Assembly: GCA_039925965.1 (NCBI GenBank) | Contig: JBDSXW010000005.1 | Span: 62,001 to 126,000, forward strand | From: JAZKFT01 sp039925965 | GTDB lineage: Bacteria; Bacteroidota; Bacteroidia; Chitinophagales; Chitinophagaceae | Length of the DNA stretch: 64,000 nucleotides | Direction of reading: 5' to 3' | Shown here: one piece after another, positions 34,327 through 43,689 of the stretch | Layout: every line of letters begins with the position of its first letter | How positions within the stretch are numbered: position 1 is the stretch's first letter | Notes under the pieces: model-generated | What the model was told of the DNA's origin: nothing | Seen by the model: the letters and a program-made list of their open reading frames with translations, nothing else | Database searches by the model: none | Program-made: the position numbers and the translations under genes

Positions 34327-35079
34327 ATGCTTACTGCTATTATTTTGGAAGATGAGGAAGATAACCGCAAACTGTTAACCGGTTTCCTTAGAGATTATTG
34401 TCCGCAAATACATTTATTGGCGGCTGTGGATACTGTTGATCAGGCCTTTGCAGCAATTAACAGTTTTCAACCCGATGTGGTTTTTATGGATATTCAATTA
34501 AAAGGAGAAACCAGTTTTGAACTGTTAGAAAAATTCAGTGAGATAAAATTCGAAATCATTTTTACGACTGCGTACGACAGCTACATGCTCAATGCGATAA
34601 AATTATCTGCAATCGATTATTTACTCAAACCAATAAATGTGGCGGAATTAAAAATCGCTATCGAAAAAGCCGAGAAAAAAAGAGTCCAGCTGATGATGAA
34701 TAAGAACCTGGAAATTTTGCTGAGTAATTTCAGAAACAATACAGCCGATCATCAGATAGCCATTACTTCTTCGGATGGCTTTGTGTTTGTAAAAGTTTCC
34801 AATATCATTTACCTCGAGGCAGAAAGTGCGTACACCGTTTTTTTTCTAAAGGACAATCAAAAAATTACAACGTCTAAAAATTTAAAGTTATACGAAGAAC
34901 TCCTCGCCGACCACGGTTTCTTCCGCATACATAAATCTTACATGATCAACATGGCCGAGATTGCCAAATATGTAAGAGGGGATGGCGGATACCTGATCAT
35001 GAGCAATAAAGCCACCATCGAAGTATCCCGCCGGCGGAAGGATGAGTTTTTAGAGTTGTTTAATAAACCTTTAAAATAG
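34327..35079 (+). CDS. LytTR-family response regulator
   Basis: A 250-residue regulator. The receiver domain has the acidic pair in ILEDEEDN, phospho-acceptor Asp55 in FMDIQL, Thr80/81 in FTTAYD and Lys101 in LLKPIN. The DNA-binding LytTR domain (about 145-245) shows FVKVSNIIYLEAESAYTVFF, FFRIHKSYMIN and VSRRRKDEF. LytTR domains bind two direct repeats about 21 bp apart. ATG at 34327 is preferred to TTG 34315. The gene is co-transcribed with the kinase. The paired sites before the following kelch genes are its probable targets. Confidence 0.93.
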   Translation: MLTAIILEDEEDNRKLLTGFLRDYCPQIHLLAAVDTVDQAFAAINSFQPDVVFMDIQLKGETSFELLEKFSEIKFEIIFTTAYDSYMLNAIKLSAIDYLLKPINVAELKIAIEKAEKKRVQLMMNKNLEILLSNFRNNTADHQIAITSSDGFVFVKVSNIIYLEAESAYTVFFLKDNQKITTSKNLKLYEELLADHGFFRIHKSYMINMAEIAKYVRGDGGYLIMSNKATIEVSRRRKDEFLELFNKPLK

Positions 35080-35128
35080 GTGACCAAGGCACCATTGCCA
35101 GAGCTTTAGCATCTCCAGTTGCTTTTAC

Positions 35129-35151
35129 TAAACGCCGGTCTTGCCGGTTTA
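35129..35151 (+). terminator. Hairpin after the response regulator gene
   Basis: TAAACGCCGG pairs with CCGGTTTA (one bulged G) around TCTTG, followed by TAATA. There is no proper T-run, so termination may be weak or factor-dependent. Confidence 0.4.
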
Positions 35152-35210
35152 TAATACAGCCCTGCCTGTACCCATTCCCATTCATTTCACTTTTTACATT
35201 AACCGGAAGC

Positions 35211-35282
35211 CACCGTTCCTCAAATGGAGGGCACCGTTGGTTAAAGGGGGCTTTTAGTCAGCCGCATCTTTAAGTAGGTTTA
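35211..35282 (+). promoter_or_regulatory. LytTR-like promoter cassette, copy 1
   Basis: Half-sites CACCGTTCCTCAAA (35211) and CACCGTTGGTTAAA (35232) are 21 bp apart. The -7 box TAGGTTTA is at 35275, 41 bp after the second CC core. The next gene starts at 35327. Confidence 0.75.
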
Positions 35283-35326
35283 TCTCAGCTTATACAACCA
35301 TTACCTGAACCAAAAAAGCTGCAGCC

Positions 35327-37102
35327 ATGAAAAATATTGTTACCCCGTTTATTTTATTGTGTTCCCTGGTATCCACGGCACAAATAACTCAAAACTCACA
35401 ATGGACCTGGATGAAAGGAAGTACGGAGTATGTACCAAGAGCTTTTGGCCAATATGGCATAAAGGGTGTGGCGGCTGCCACCAATACGCCCGGTGCAAGA
35501 GACAGAAGTTGTTCGTGGAAAGACAACACTGGTAATTTTTGGGTTTTTGGCGGAATTGGATTTGCAACCGAAGGACAAAATAGCTGGGGTTACTTAAATG
35601 ATCTCTGGAAGTATGACCCTGCAACTAATATATGGACATGGATGAAAGGAGATTCTACCTTGGAATCATTTGGGGTATACGGAGCAAAAGGCGTTGCTGG
35701 AGTTACTAATAAGCCAGGTGGAAGATCTCGTTCAGCTTCATGGAAAGATGGTGCTGGCAATCTATGGCTATTTGGTGGCGATGGGCGTGGGGCCATAAAC
35801 TCAGGCAATCTAAATGATCTTTGGAAATATAATCCATCTACTAATATCTGGACATGGATGAAAGGAGATAGTACCGCAAATGCAGGCCCTATTTATGGAA
35901 CACAGGGCATTGAGGCAGATTCTGTTAAGCCACCTGCAAGCTTCGGTAGTGTGTCCTGGGCCGACGGAGGTGGTTATTTGTGGCTTTGCGGCCGTTCTTC
36001 GGATCTTTGGAAATATAACCCTGCAACCAACAGGTGGGCATGGGTAAAGGGAAAGGTAACTCTTAATCCAAGATATGGCACCCAAGGTGTCCCCGACTCT
36101 GCCAATACCCCCGGAGACCGATTTTCTTCGGCTTCTTGGATAGACAGTGCAGGCAATATGTGGCTTTTTGGAAGTTCCGATCGTGGTGATTTGTGGAAGT
36201 ATAATCCTGTTATTAATCAATGGGCTTGGATTAAGGGGGATACAACTTTGAGGGCTTACGCAATTTCTGGAACAATGGGCATTTCTGCGCCGGCCAACCA
36301 TCCGGGATCAAGAATTGGGACTGTTTGCTGGAAAGATAATCTTGGTAAGTTTTGGCTCTATGGCGGTACCGTCTATGTAGGTACCACATTCATTTTTTCT
36401 CAAACAGCAGGTGACCTTTGGAAGTATGATCCCTCGAATAATCAGTGGGCATGGATGGGATTGCAGGCGAACCCCGGTGTATACGGGGTACAAGGCACAG
36501 CGGCAGCCACTAATAAACCCCCCAGAAAATCGTATGCTGTTTCCTGGATAGATGGGTCGGGCATGCCGTGGATCTTTGGTGGTACCCGGACTGATTTCAA
36601 TTTGTACGGAAATGAACTATGGAAACTGGGCAATGTCACTGGCCCCATCAATACCCATCTTTGTAATGGTAACCCTGGTTATCCTGCTCCCAACTATACC
36701 CTAACAGCCGCCGATACCGGAAGTAGTTATCAATGGCAGGAAAATACGGGTTCGGGTTTTGTTAACTTGTCTGGTGTCAATACCAACAGTCTTAGTTTAA
36801 GCAATGTACCATCTTCTTCTTATGGCTATCAGTACCGGTGCCTGGTGAATGGTGTTGTCAATTCCAATCTGTTTAAACTGGCATTTAATGCTACATGGAC
36901 AGGCGGTACAGGCGGGGCCTGGGAAAATGCTGCCAACTGGAGCTGCGGTGTTGTACCCGATGCCAATACAGACGTGATTATTAATGCAAATGCAGGGTCG
37001 CCGGTAATCAACTACAGCACATCCTGTCGCAGTGTTTTTCTAAAACCAGCTACGTTATTAACTGTAAAATCAGGGGTTGCATTAAAACTTACCGGCAAAT
37101 AA
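35327..37102 (+). CDS. Exported kelch-repeat protein 1
   Basis: A 591-residue secreted protein: signal peptide (FILLCSLVSTAQ) and six propeller units of about 55-65 residues built on NIWTWMKGDS, YGxxGVAxxTNKPGxR, SWKDxxGNLWLFGG and DLWKYNP. After about residue 440 comes an Ig-like segment (YTLTAADTGSSYQWQ... YGYQYRCLVNG). The C-terminal module GAWENAANWSCGVVPDANTD ... CRSVFLKPATLLTVKSG ... LTGK ends the protein and recurs in four neighbours. No standard T9SS type A or B tail is recognisable. Ligand and role are unknown; a surface or secreted adhesin or binding protein is likely. Confidence 0.85.
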   Translation: MKNIVTPFILLCSLVSTAQITQNSQWTWMKGSTEYVPRAFGQYGIKGVAAATNTPGARDRSCSWKDNTGNFWVFGGIGFATEGQNSWGYLNDLWKYDPATNIWTWMKGDSTLESFGVYGAKGVAGVTNKPGGRSRSASWKDGAGNLWLFGGDGRGAINSGNLNDLWKYNPSTNIWTWMKGDSTANAGPIYGTQGIEADSVKPPASFGSVSWADGGGYLWLCGRSSDLWKYNPATNRWAWVKGKVTLNPRYGTQGVPDSANTPGDRFSSASWIDSAGNMWLFGSSDRGDLWKYNPVINQWAWIKGDTTLRAYAISGTMGISAPANHPGSRIGTVCWKDNLGKFWLYGGTVYVGTTFIFSQTAGDLWKYDPSNNQWAWMGLQANPGVYGVQGTAAATNKPPRKSYAVSWIDGSGMPWIFGGTRTDFNLYGNELWKLGNVTGPINTHLCNGNPGYPAPNYTLTAADTGSSYQWQENTGSGFVNLSGVNTNSLSLSNVPSSSYGYQYRCLVNGVVNSNLFKLAFNATWTGGTGGAWENAANWSCGVVPDANTDVIINANAGSPVINYSTSCRSVFLKPATLLTVKSGVALKLTGK

Positions 37103-37472
37103 TACCAAGGCATTTTCGTCAATAACGAAATCTCACAAACACTTTTTCAACACCAGCAAACCTGAGGATGCATTTAAAATTGTCGCAATAAAATTGCAGG
37201 TCATTGGCAGGCGGGGTTCGTACCCCACTTGTACCGCCGAATGGTGGTAACGAAGCAAACTCAAGAGACTCTATTTGTGTGGTAGTAAACAAAATCCTTT
37301 GAGGGCACCCTCACCGACCGAAACAATTAGGTCCAACTTTTAATTACCCCAATCAAGCCGTTCCTCAAACCAATGCCACCATTGGTTAAAAGTGGCTTTT
37401 AATCGGCAGTTTCTTTAAGTAGGTTTAGTTCTGCTTATACAACAATTATCTGAACCCAAAATAGATGTAGCC
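37103..37472. other. Spacer between kelch genes 1 and 2
   Basis: A 370-bp spacer, non-coding on both strands as far as I can see. It ends in promoter cassette copy 2. The part at 37210-37243 (GGCGGGGTTCGTACCCC) resembles a tRNA T-arm by chance, but there is no tRNA body. Confidence 0.5.
37356..37427 (+). promoter_or_regulatory. LytTR-like promoter cassette, copy 2
   Basis: Half-sites AGCCGTTCCTCAAA and CACCATTGGTTAAA are 21 bp apart. The -7 box TAGGTTTA is at 37420, 41 bp after the second core. The gene starts at 37473. Confidence 0.75.
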
Positions 37473-39191
37473 ATGAAAAATATTTTTACGCCGTTTTTTT
37501 TATTGTGTTCCATGGCATCCACGGCACAAATAACAGAAAACTCACAATGGACCCTGATGAAAGGCAGTAGATCTAATATGCCAATTCCTTTAGGACAGTA
37601 TGGCGTACAAGGCGTGGCGGCTACGACAAATACGCCCGGAGGAAGGGAAAATAGTGTATCCTGGAAAGATAACGCTGGTAATCTTTGGCTTTTTGGAGGA
37701 GGAGGGGTAGCTGCGGTATTTAACCCAGCTATTTTAAATGATCTCTGGAAATACAATCCTTTGATTAATATGTGGACATGGATGAAAGGAGACAATACAG
37801 TATCATCATTCGGGGTATATGGGGTAAGAGGAATTGCTGCCGTTACAAATAAGCCTGGTGCAAGATCGGGTTCAGTTTCCTGGACAGACGGCAATGGCAA
37901 TCTATGGATGTTTGGGAGTTATGGGCATGCAGCGAGTACTGATGGTGATTTAAATGATATGTGGAAATATAGTCCATCAACCAATATGTGGACCTGGATG
38001 AAAGGAGATAGCACAGTGGGAGTAGGAGCGGTTTACGGAACCTCAGGAATTGAAGCAGATTCTGTTCGGCCACCTGCAGGGGTGATTAGTAGTGTGTCGT
38101 GGGCTGACGGAAGTGGATCTTTGTGGCTTTATTATGTTTCGGATTTTTGGAAATATAACACAGCTACAAACAGGTGGACCTGGATAAAGGGAAAGGGATC
38201 TAATTCGAAATACGGCTCACAGGGTATCCCAGATACTGCCAATACCCCAGGGCCCCGGAGGGCTGGTTGTCCTTCCTGGATGGACAATACAGGCAATGTT
38301 TGGGTATTTTTTCAATTTGGTGATTTGTGGAAATATTACCCAGCCATTAATCAATGGGCATGGATCAGGGATACAAGTAATGCAGCAGGATATTTAATCC
38401 GGAAATATGGAACAAAGGGCGTTTCTGCACCGGCCAACCATCCGGGATCAAGATTTGGGGCTGTGTCTTGGAAAGATAATTTTGGCAAATTTTGGCTCTA
38501 TGGCGGTGGCAGCATTCCCTCTGGTGTGACGCAACATGACCTTTGGAAGTATGATCCTTCAAATAATGAATGGGTATGGATAAAAGGGGACAGTACGGGA
38601 GGCGGAGTGAACGAAATTCCCGATAAAGTCCGTGCTGTTTCCTGGATAGATGAGTCGGGCACACCGTGGATCTTTGGTGGTGTTTATAACCCAGCTTCCT
38701 TCACCAATGATCTTTGGAAGTTGGGGAACGCTGTCGGCCCTATTTCTACCGAGATTTGCCCGGGTGGCTCCACCACCCTAACAGCAGCCTCTGTCGGCAA
38801 CGCTTATCAATGGCAGGTAAATACCGGTTCGGGATTTGTTAACCTGCCTAACGGCGATAATTACAGTGGGGTAAATACAATCACAATTCAGTTAATCAAT
38901 ATGCCGTCTTCTATTTATGGCTATCAATATCAATGTTTGGTAAATGGTATAGTCAATTCAAACCTATTTAAACTGGCCTTTACCTCCACATATAGTGGGG
39001 CTATTGCTGGTGCGTGGGAAAATACCGCCAACTGGAGCTGCGGTGCTATACCCGATGCAAATACAGATGTCATAATTAATTCCGGTTCGCCAATGGTCAA
39101 CTCCAATAGATCCTGCCGCAGTGTTTATCTGAAACCAGGGACGTTATTAACGGTGAAATCAGGGTTTACATTAACCCTTACCGGCAAGTAA
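37473..39191 (+). CDS. Exported kelch-repeat protein 2
   Basis: A 572-residue paralogue of the preceding gene, with signal peptide (FFLLCSMASTAQ), six kelch-like units, an Ig-like segment (TLTAASVGNAYQWQVNTGSG) and the shared C-terminal module ending in LTLTGK. It differs from copy 1 mostly in loop regions between blades (for example GSNSKYGSQGIPDTANTPGP against the same position in copy 1), the pattern expected if loops contact a ligand. The Ig-like segment with PNGDNYSGVNTITIQLINMP is closer to copy 4 than to copy 1, suggesting past recombination among the array members. Confidence 0.85.
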   Translation: MKNIFTPFFLLCSMASTAQITENSQWTLMKGSRSNMPIPLGQYGVQGVAATTNTPGGRENSVSWKDNAGNLWLFGGGGVAAVFNPAILNDLWKYNPLINMWTWMKGDNTVSSFGVYGVRGIAAVTNKPGARSGSVSWTDGNGNLWMFGSYGHAASTDGDLNDMWKYSPSTNMWTWMKGDSTVGVGAVYGTSGIEADSVRPPAGVISSVSWADGSGSLWLYYVSDFWKYNTATNRWTWIKGKGSNSKYGSQGIPDTANTPGPRRAGCPSWMDNTGNVWVFFQFGDLWKYYPAINQWAWIRDTSNAAGYLIRKYGTKGVSAPANHPGSRFGAVSWKDNFGKFWLYGGGSIPSGVTQHDLWKYDPSNNEWVWIKGDSTGGGVNEIPDKVRAVSWIDESGTPWIFGGVYNPASFTNDLWKLGNAVGPISTEICPGGSTTLTAASVGNAYQWQVNTGSGFVNLPNGDNYSGVNTITIQLINMPSSIYGYQYQCLVNGIVNSNLFKLAFTSTYSGAIAGAWENTANWSCGAIPDANTDVIINSGSPMVNSNRSCRSVYLKPGTLLTVKSGFTLTLTGK

Positions 39192-39251
39192 TACTGTGTT
39201 GTTTTAGAAGAGGGGGCTAAGTCAACTGAAATAGTTTTCCTACCCAACAAA

Positions 39252-39294
39252 CCCGGAGGGGGCCAGCTAACAACTGGCTTCCATTTTTTCCGGG
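39252..39294 (+). terminator. Terminator after kelch gene 2
   Basis: GGGGGCCAG pairs with CTGGCTTCC across CTAACAA and is followed by ATTTTTT. The outer words CCCGGA and TCCGGG add a second stem. Confidence 0.75.
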
Positions 39295-39377
39295 TAGTAG
39301 TTCGTGTGCTGTTGGATTCGCTTTGAGTGAATTCGTTTTAAAAGTGCGGATGTCTCGGTTACTTTTTTACCCTATCA

Positions 39378-39449
39378 AGCCGTTCCTCAAACCGATACCA
39401 CCATTGGTTAAAAGTGGCTTTGCATTGGCTGCTTCTTCAAGTAAGTTTA
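39378..39449 (+). promoter_or_regulatory. LytTR-like promoter cassette, copy 3
   Basis: Half-sites AGCCGTTCCTCAAA and CACCATTGGTTAAA are 21 bp apart. The -7 box TAAGTTTA is at 39442, 41 bp after the second core. The gene starts at 39495. Confidence 0.75.
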
Positions 39450-39494
39450 GTCCAGCTTATACAACCATTACCTGAACCAAAAAGAGATAAAGCC

Positions 39495-41291
39495 ATGAAA
39501 AATATTGTTACCCCGGTTATTTTATTGTGTTCCCTCGTATCCACGGCTCAAATAACTCCAAACTCTCAATGGACCTGGATGAAAGGAAGCACACAGTTTG
39601 TACCAGTTGCTTCTGGTCAATATGGCATTCAGGGCGTGGCGGCTGCTACCAATAACCCAGGTGCAAGATCTAAAAGTGTTTCCTGGAAAGATAACGCTGG
39701 TAATCTTTGGATTTTTGGGGGATACGGATTGGCCACTCCCTTCGACAATGGCCAGGGAGACTTAAATGATCTTTGGAAGTATGATCCTGTAATTAATATG
39801 TGGACATGGATGAAAGGCGATTCGATACGTGGTTCATTAGGTGTATATGGAGTAAAAGGTATTGCTGCGGTCACTAATAAGCCACGCTGTAGATATGGTT
39901 CAGTTTCCTGGAAAGATGTAGCCGGCAACCTATGGATGTTTGGGGGTCAGTACTTTTCCTCTCAAATTGGCTTTTTATCTTTAAATGATCTTTGGAAATA
40001 TAATCCATCTACTAATATGTGGACATGGATGAAAGGGGATAGTACGGTAAATGCAGGAAGTATTTATGGAACACTGGGGATTGAGGCAGATTCTGTTAAG
40101 CCAACTGCAAGCTACGGTAGCGTGTCCTGGGCCGACGGAACTGGCTTTTTGTGGCTTTACGTTGGGCTGGATGCGTCGGGAAGTTACCCTGCGAATCTTT
40201 GGAGATACAATCCTGCTACAAACAGATGGGCATGGATAATGGGAAGGGGATTGAATCCAAGGTATGGCACCCGAGGCGTCCCAGACTCTGCCAATACACC
40301 CGGATCCCGGTATTATGCGGCTTCATGGATAGACAATTCAGGCAATATGTGGCTTTTTGGAAGTAATTCTCGTAGTGATTTGTGGAAGTATAATCCTGGT
40401 ATTAATCAATGGACATGGATAAAGGGGGATACCATCATTAATGTTCCTCCAAAGTTCGGGACAAGGGGTATTTCTGCTCCGGCCAATCATCCGGGCTCCA
40501 GGCTTGGCAGTGTTTGCTGGAAAGATACCCTTGGTAAGTTTTGGCTCTATGGCGGTGCCGCCCTCCCGAATGGAAATATATTAAATGACCTTTGGAAGTA
40601 TGATCTTTCAACTAATGAGTGGGCATGGATAAAGGGGGATAGTACGGGAGGCCTCGGTGTATACGGGGTACAAGGCACTCCGGCAGCCACCAATAAACCG
40701 CCGGGTAAACAGCATGCTGTTTCCTGGATAGATGAGTCGGGCACGCCGTGGATTTTTGGTGGTTTTAATACTATTCCAGGTTCCCCTAATGGTAGTGATC
40801 TGTGGAAACTGAGCAATGTTACCGGCCCCTCAAACGTGCATCTTTGTAATAATAATTCACCATTTAGCACCTACACCCTAACTGCAGCCGCTACCGGAAG
40901 TAGTTATCAATGGCAGGTAAATATGGGTTCAGGATTTGTAAACCTCTCTAACGGCGGTAGCTACAACGGCGTGAATACCATCAGCCTTCAGTTAAGCAAT
41001 ATGGTATCTTCTTTTTCTGGTTATAAGTACCGCTGCGTGGTGGATGGGGTTGTTGATTCCAATCTTTTTAAACTGGCATTTACTGCTACCTGGACGGGCG
41101 GTACTGGCGGCGCATGGGAAAATGGTGCAAATTGGAGTTGTGGTGCTGTACCCGATGCCAATTTCGATATATTCATTAATGCAGGGTCGCCGGTAATCAA
41201 CTACAGCACATCTTGCCGCAGCGTTTTTCTAAAGCCATCCACACTGTTAACGGTAAAATCAGGGGTTGTTTTAAACCTTACAGGCAAATAA
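39495..41291 (+). CDS. Exported kelch-repeat protein 3
   Basis: A 598-residue paralogue starting at ATG 39495 (MKNIVTPVILLCSLVSTAQ); the frame upstream to 39414 only translates the promoter cassette. It has six kelch-like units, the Ig-like segment (TLTAAATGSSYQWQVNMGSG) and the shared C-terminal module (WTGGTGGAWENGANWSCGAV, ending LNLTGK). It is most similar to copy 1, including the N-terminal blade. There is no enzyme motif, so oxidase activity should not be assumed from the galactose-oxidase-like fold. Confidence 0.85.
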   Translation: MKNIVTPVILLCSLVSTAQITPNSQWTWMKGSTQFVPVASGQYGIQGVAAATNNPGARSKSVSWKDNAGNLWIFGGYGLATPFDNGQGDLNDLWKYDPVINMWTWMKGDSIRGSLGVYGVKGIAAVTNKPRCRYGSVSWKDVAGNLWMFGGQYFSSQIGFLSLNDLWKYNPSTNMWTWMKGDSTVNAGSIYGTLGIEADSVKPTASYGSVSWADGTGFLWLYVGLDASGSYPANLWRYNPATNRWAWIMGRGLNPRYGTRGVPDSANTPGSRYYAASWIDNSGNMWLFGSNSRSDLWKYNPGINQWTWIKGDTIINVPPKFGTRGISAPANHPGSRLGSVCWKDTLGKFWLYGGAALPNGNILNDLWKYDLSTNEWAWIKGDSTGGLGVYGVQGTPAATNKPPGKQHAVSWIDESGTPWIFGGFNTIPGSPNGSDLWKLSNVTGPSNVHLCNNNSPFSTYTLTAAATGSSYQWQVNMGSGFVNLSNGGSYNGVNTISLQLSNMVSSFSGYKYRCVVDGVVDSNLFKLAFTATWTGGTGGAWENGANWSCGAVPDANFDIFINAGSPVINYSTSCRSVFLKPSTLLTVKSGVVLNLTGK

Positions 41292-41350
41292 TATTGATGC
41301 GTTTTCGTAATGGCCTTAAGTCATTCTAAACAGCTTTCCCACCCCATAAA

Positions 41351-41388
41351 CCCCGGAGAGGGCCAGCTAACAACTGGCTTCCATTTTT
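41351..41388 (+). terminator. Terminator after kelch gene 3
   Basis: The same hairpin as after gene 2: GGGCCAG, CTAACAA loop, CTGGCTTCC, then ATTTTT. Confidence 0.7.
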
Positions 41389-41460
41389 ACGGGGAAATAA
41401 TTTGTATGCTGTTGAATTTGCATTTGAAGTTGGGATGTTGAAACATTTTTTACCCAATCA

Positions 41461-41532
41461 AGCCGTTCCTCAAACGTATGTCGCCATTCGTTAAAAGTTG
41501 CTTGTAACAGGCTTTGTAATCTGGTAGGTTTA
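41461..41532 (+). promoter_or_regulatory. LytTR-like promoter cassette, copy 4
   Basis: Half-sites AGCCGTTCCTCAAA and CGCCATTCGTTAAA are 21 bp apart. The -7 box TAGGTTTA is at 41525, 41 bp after the second core. The gene starts at 41578. Confidence 0.75.
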
Positions 41533-41577
41533 TACCATGATTATTCAATCCATCATCTGAAAATAAAACGTACGGTC

Positions 41578-43386
41578 ATGAAAAATTTTTTCTCCGCAAT
41601 CATAATATTATCTTCTATCATATCCACCGCACAGGTAGGTGTAAATTCTCAATGGGCCTGGATGAATGGTAGTTATAAGCAATTTCCGGATTTGCAAAAT
41701 CGAAGAAGTGTGTATGGGGTACAAGGCATAGCCGCCGCAGCGAATACGCCGGGTGCAAGAGAATTTAGTGCATCGTGGAAAGATAATTCTGGCAATTTAT
41801 GGGTAATGGGGGGAGCGGGGTATGTGTACTCCACCACACCCTATCCGGATAATTTAAATGACCTCTGGAAATATGACCCGCTTACAAACAGGTGGACCTG
41901 GATAATGGGAGATACTACAGCGGGTTCTTATGGAGTATATGGCACAAAAGGTGTGGCTGCGGCTACTAATAAACCAGGGTCAAGATATAGAGCTCTTTCC
42001 TGGAAAGATGGTGCAGGAAATTTCTGGCTGTATGGTGGCAGCGGCCGAAGTGCCAGCAGTGGTGGCACCTTAAACGATATCTGGAAATACAATCCTGCTA
42101 CCAATATGTGGACCTGGATGAAAGGCGATAGCACCATAAACAACACAGCCAGTGTTTTTGGAACCAAGGGAATAGCAGCCGATTCTGTAAGGCCGTATAG
42201 TGGAATTCCCGGTGCCTGGTGGACAGATAACAGCGGTTCCTTGTGGATTTACAGTATTGGAGGCGTTTCTGGTAATGATGACCTGTGGCAATATAATACT
42301 GCAACCAACCAGTGGGTATGGGTAAAAGAGGCAGCATCTGGTCCAAGATATGGTACCATGGGTGTACCCGATGCTACCAATACGCCTGGTGCACGGGGAG
42401 GTGCTGCTACCTGGACGGATGCCTCCGGCAATCTCTACCTTTCCGGCTCTGGTTCCCGAACTGATTTATGGAAGTTTTATATTGGCATCCAGCAATGGGC
42501 CTGGTTGAGAGGAGATACAATTGTAACGCCAACTAATGTTCAACCCATATACGGCACCAGGGGTATTTCGGCACCGGCCAATCATCCGGGCTCCAGGTTT
42601 GGCGCTATCACCTGGAAAGACAACCAGGGAAAGTTTTGGCTTTATGGGGGGAAAAAATACTATGGTTTTGATACGCAAAGCGATTTATGGAAATATGACC
42701 CTGCCATCAACGAGTGGACATGGATGAAAGGCGATAGAAGCGATAGTATTCACGGCTCCACCGTCTATGGAACGCAAGGAGTGGCCGCACCTGCCAATAA
42801 GCCTGGCCTAATGGCGTATGGAGTTTCCTGGGTAGATGAGTCGGGCACCCCATGGCTATTTGGTGGTGAGGATGGTCCTAGCAGCCCTACTGATTTTTCT
42901 AATCTTCTCTGGAAATTGGGCAACCAACCCGGCCCTGCCAATAACACCCTTTGCCCCGGCGGCGGCACTACCCTTACAGCAGCAGCTACCGGCAGCACCT
43001 ATCAATGGCAGATAAATACCGGTTCGGGATTTGTTAACCTGGCTAACGGCGCTAATTACAGTGGGGTAAATACAATCACACTACAGTTAATCAATATGCC
43101 GTCCTCTTTTTATGGCTATCAATATCAATGTTTGGTAAATGGTGTTGCAAATTCTAACCTATTTAAACTGGCATTTACCGCTACATATAACGGGGCTATA
43201 GCTGGTGCCTGGGAGAACACTGCCAACTGGAGCTGTGGCGCTATTCCCGATGCCAACACAGATGTTGTCATTAATTCTGGTTCGCCGGTGGTCAACTCCA
43301 ACAGATCCTGCCGCAGTGTTTCTCTAAAACCAGCTACGCAGATAACGGTAAAATCTGGGTTTGGGCTAACCATTACAGGGAAATAG
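41578..43386 (+). CDS. Exported kelch-repeat protein 4
   Basis: A 602-residue paralogue and the most diverged of the four tandem copies. Its signal peptide is different (AIIILSSIISTAQ) and its first blade has an insertion (SYKQFPDLQNRRSVYGVQG). Six kelch-like units follow, then the Ig-like segment (TLTAAATGSTYQWQINTGSG) and the C-terminal module with IAGAWENTANWSCGAIPDAN and ITVKSGFGLTITGK. The last 130 residues are nearly the same as those of the kelch/LamG gene at 44102-46624, again pointing to exchange between array members. Confidence 0.85.
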   Translation: MKNFFSAIIILSSIISTAQVGVNSQWAWMNGSYKQFPDLQNRRSVYGVQGIAAAANTPGAREFSASWKDNSGNLWVMGGAGYVYSTTPYPDNLNDLWKYDPLTNRWTWIMGDTTAGSYGVYGTKGVAAATNKPGSRYRALSWKDGAGNFWLYGGSGRSASSGGTLNDIWKYNPATNMWTWMKGDSTINNTASVFGTKGIAADSVRPYSGIPGAWWTDNSGSLWIYSIGGVSGNDDLWQYNTATNQWVWVKEAASGPRYGTMGVPDATNTPGARGGAATWTDASGNLYLSGSGSRTDLWKFYIGIQQWAWLRGDTIVTPTNVQPIYGTRGISAPANHPGSRFGAITWKDNQGKFWLYGGKKYYGFDTQSDLWKYDPAINEWTWMKGDRSDSIHGSTVYGTQGVAAPANKPGLMAYGVSWVDESGTPWLFGGEDGPSSPTDFSNLLWKLGNQPGPANNTLCPGGGTTLTAAATGSTYQWQINTGSGFVNLANGANYSGVNTITLQLINMPSSFYGYQYQCLVNGVANSNLFKLAFTATYNGAIAGAWENTANWSCGAIPDANTDVVINSGSPVVNSNRSCRSVSLKPATQITVKSGFGLTITGK

Positions 43387-43442
43387 AATAAGGCATTTTC
43401 GTAAAGAACCAAATCACACAAATGAGTCTTTCATCCATCTTC

Positions 43443-43484
43443 AAACCTGAAGTTGGTTAACAACTTGCGGAGGTTTCCATTTTA
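43443..43484 (+). terminator. Terminator-like hairpin after kelch gene 4
   Basis: AAACCT and AGGTTT form an outer stem, AAGTTG and CAACTT an inner stem, followed by CCATTTTAG. It is weaker than the hairpins after genes 2 and 3. Confidence 0.5.
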
Positions 43485-43573
43485 GCGGGAAGCAATTTTT
43501 TCGCAATTGAAGTGTTTTTTTGAATTTTTCCGTGCCCGCACTGATATTTCGGTTAATATTTTTTGCCCAATCA

Positions 43574-43645
43574 AACCATTCCTCAAACGGATCCCACCGT
43601 TGGTTAAAAGGGGCTTTTAGTCAACTGCCCTGGAAGTTAGATTTG
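43574..43645 (+). promoter_or_regulatory. LytTR-like promoter cassette, copy 5
   Basis: Half-sites AACCATTCCTCAAA and CACCGTTGGTTAAA are 21 bp apart. The -7 box TAGATTTG at 43638 is a perfect TAnnTTTG and lies 41 bp after the second core. It serves the DUF4907 gene and probably the kelch/LamG gene behind it. Confidence 0.78.
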
Positions 43646-43689
43646 ACCAGTATAAAATAGTTTCTCCATCTTCAATTACAACTGATTGT

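Noticed and set aside
37200..37260. tRNA-like T-arm (GGGGTTCGTACCCC) in the spacer after kelch gene 1
   Set aside because: No acceptor stem, D-arm or anticodon arm can be fitted, and the motif is only a short inverted repeat.
35327..43386. Galactose oxidase activity for the kelch proteins
   Set aside because: The resemblance is only in the kelch propeller; the Cys-Tyr copper site cannot be identified.
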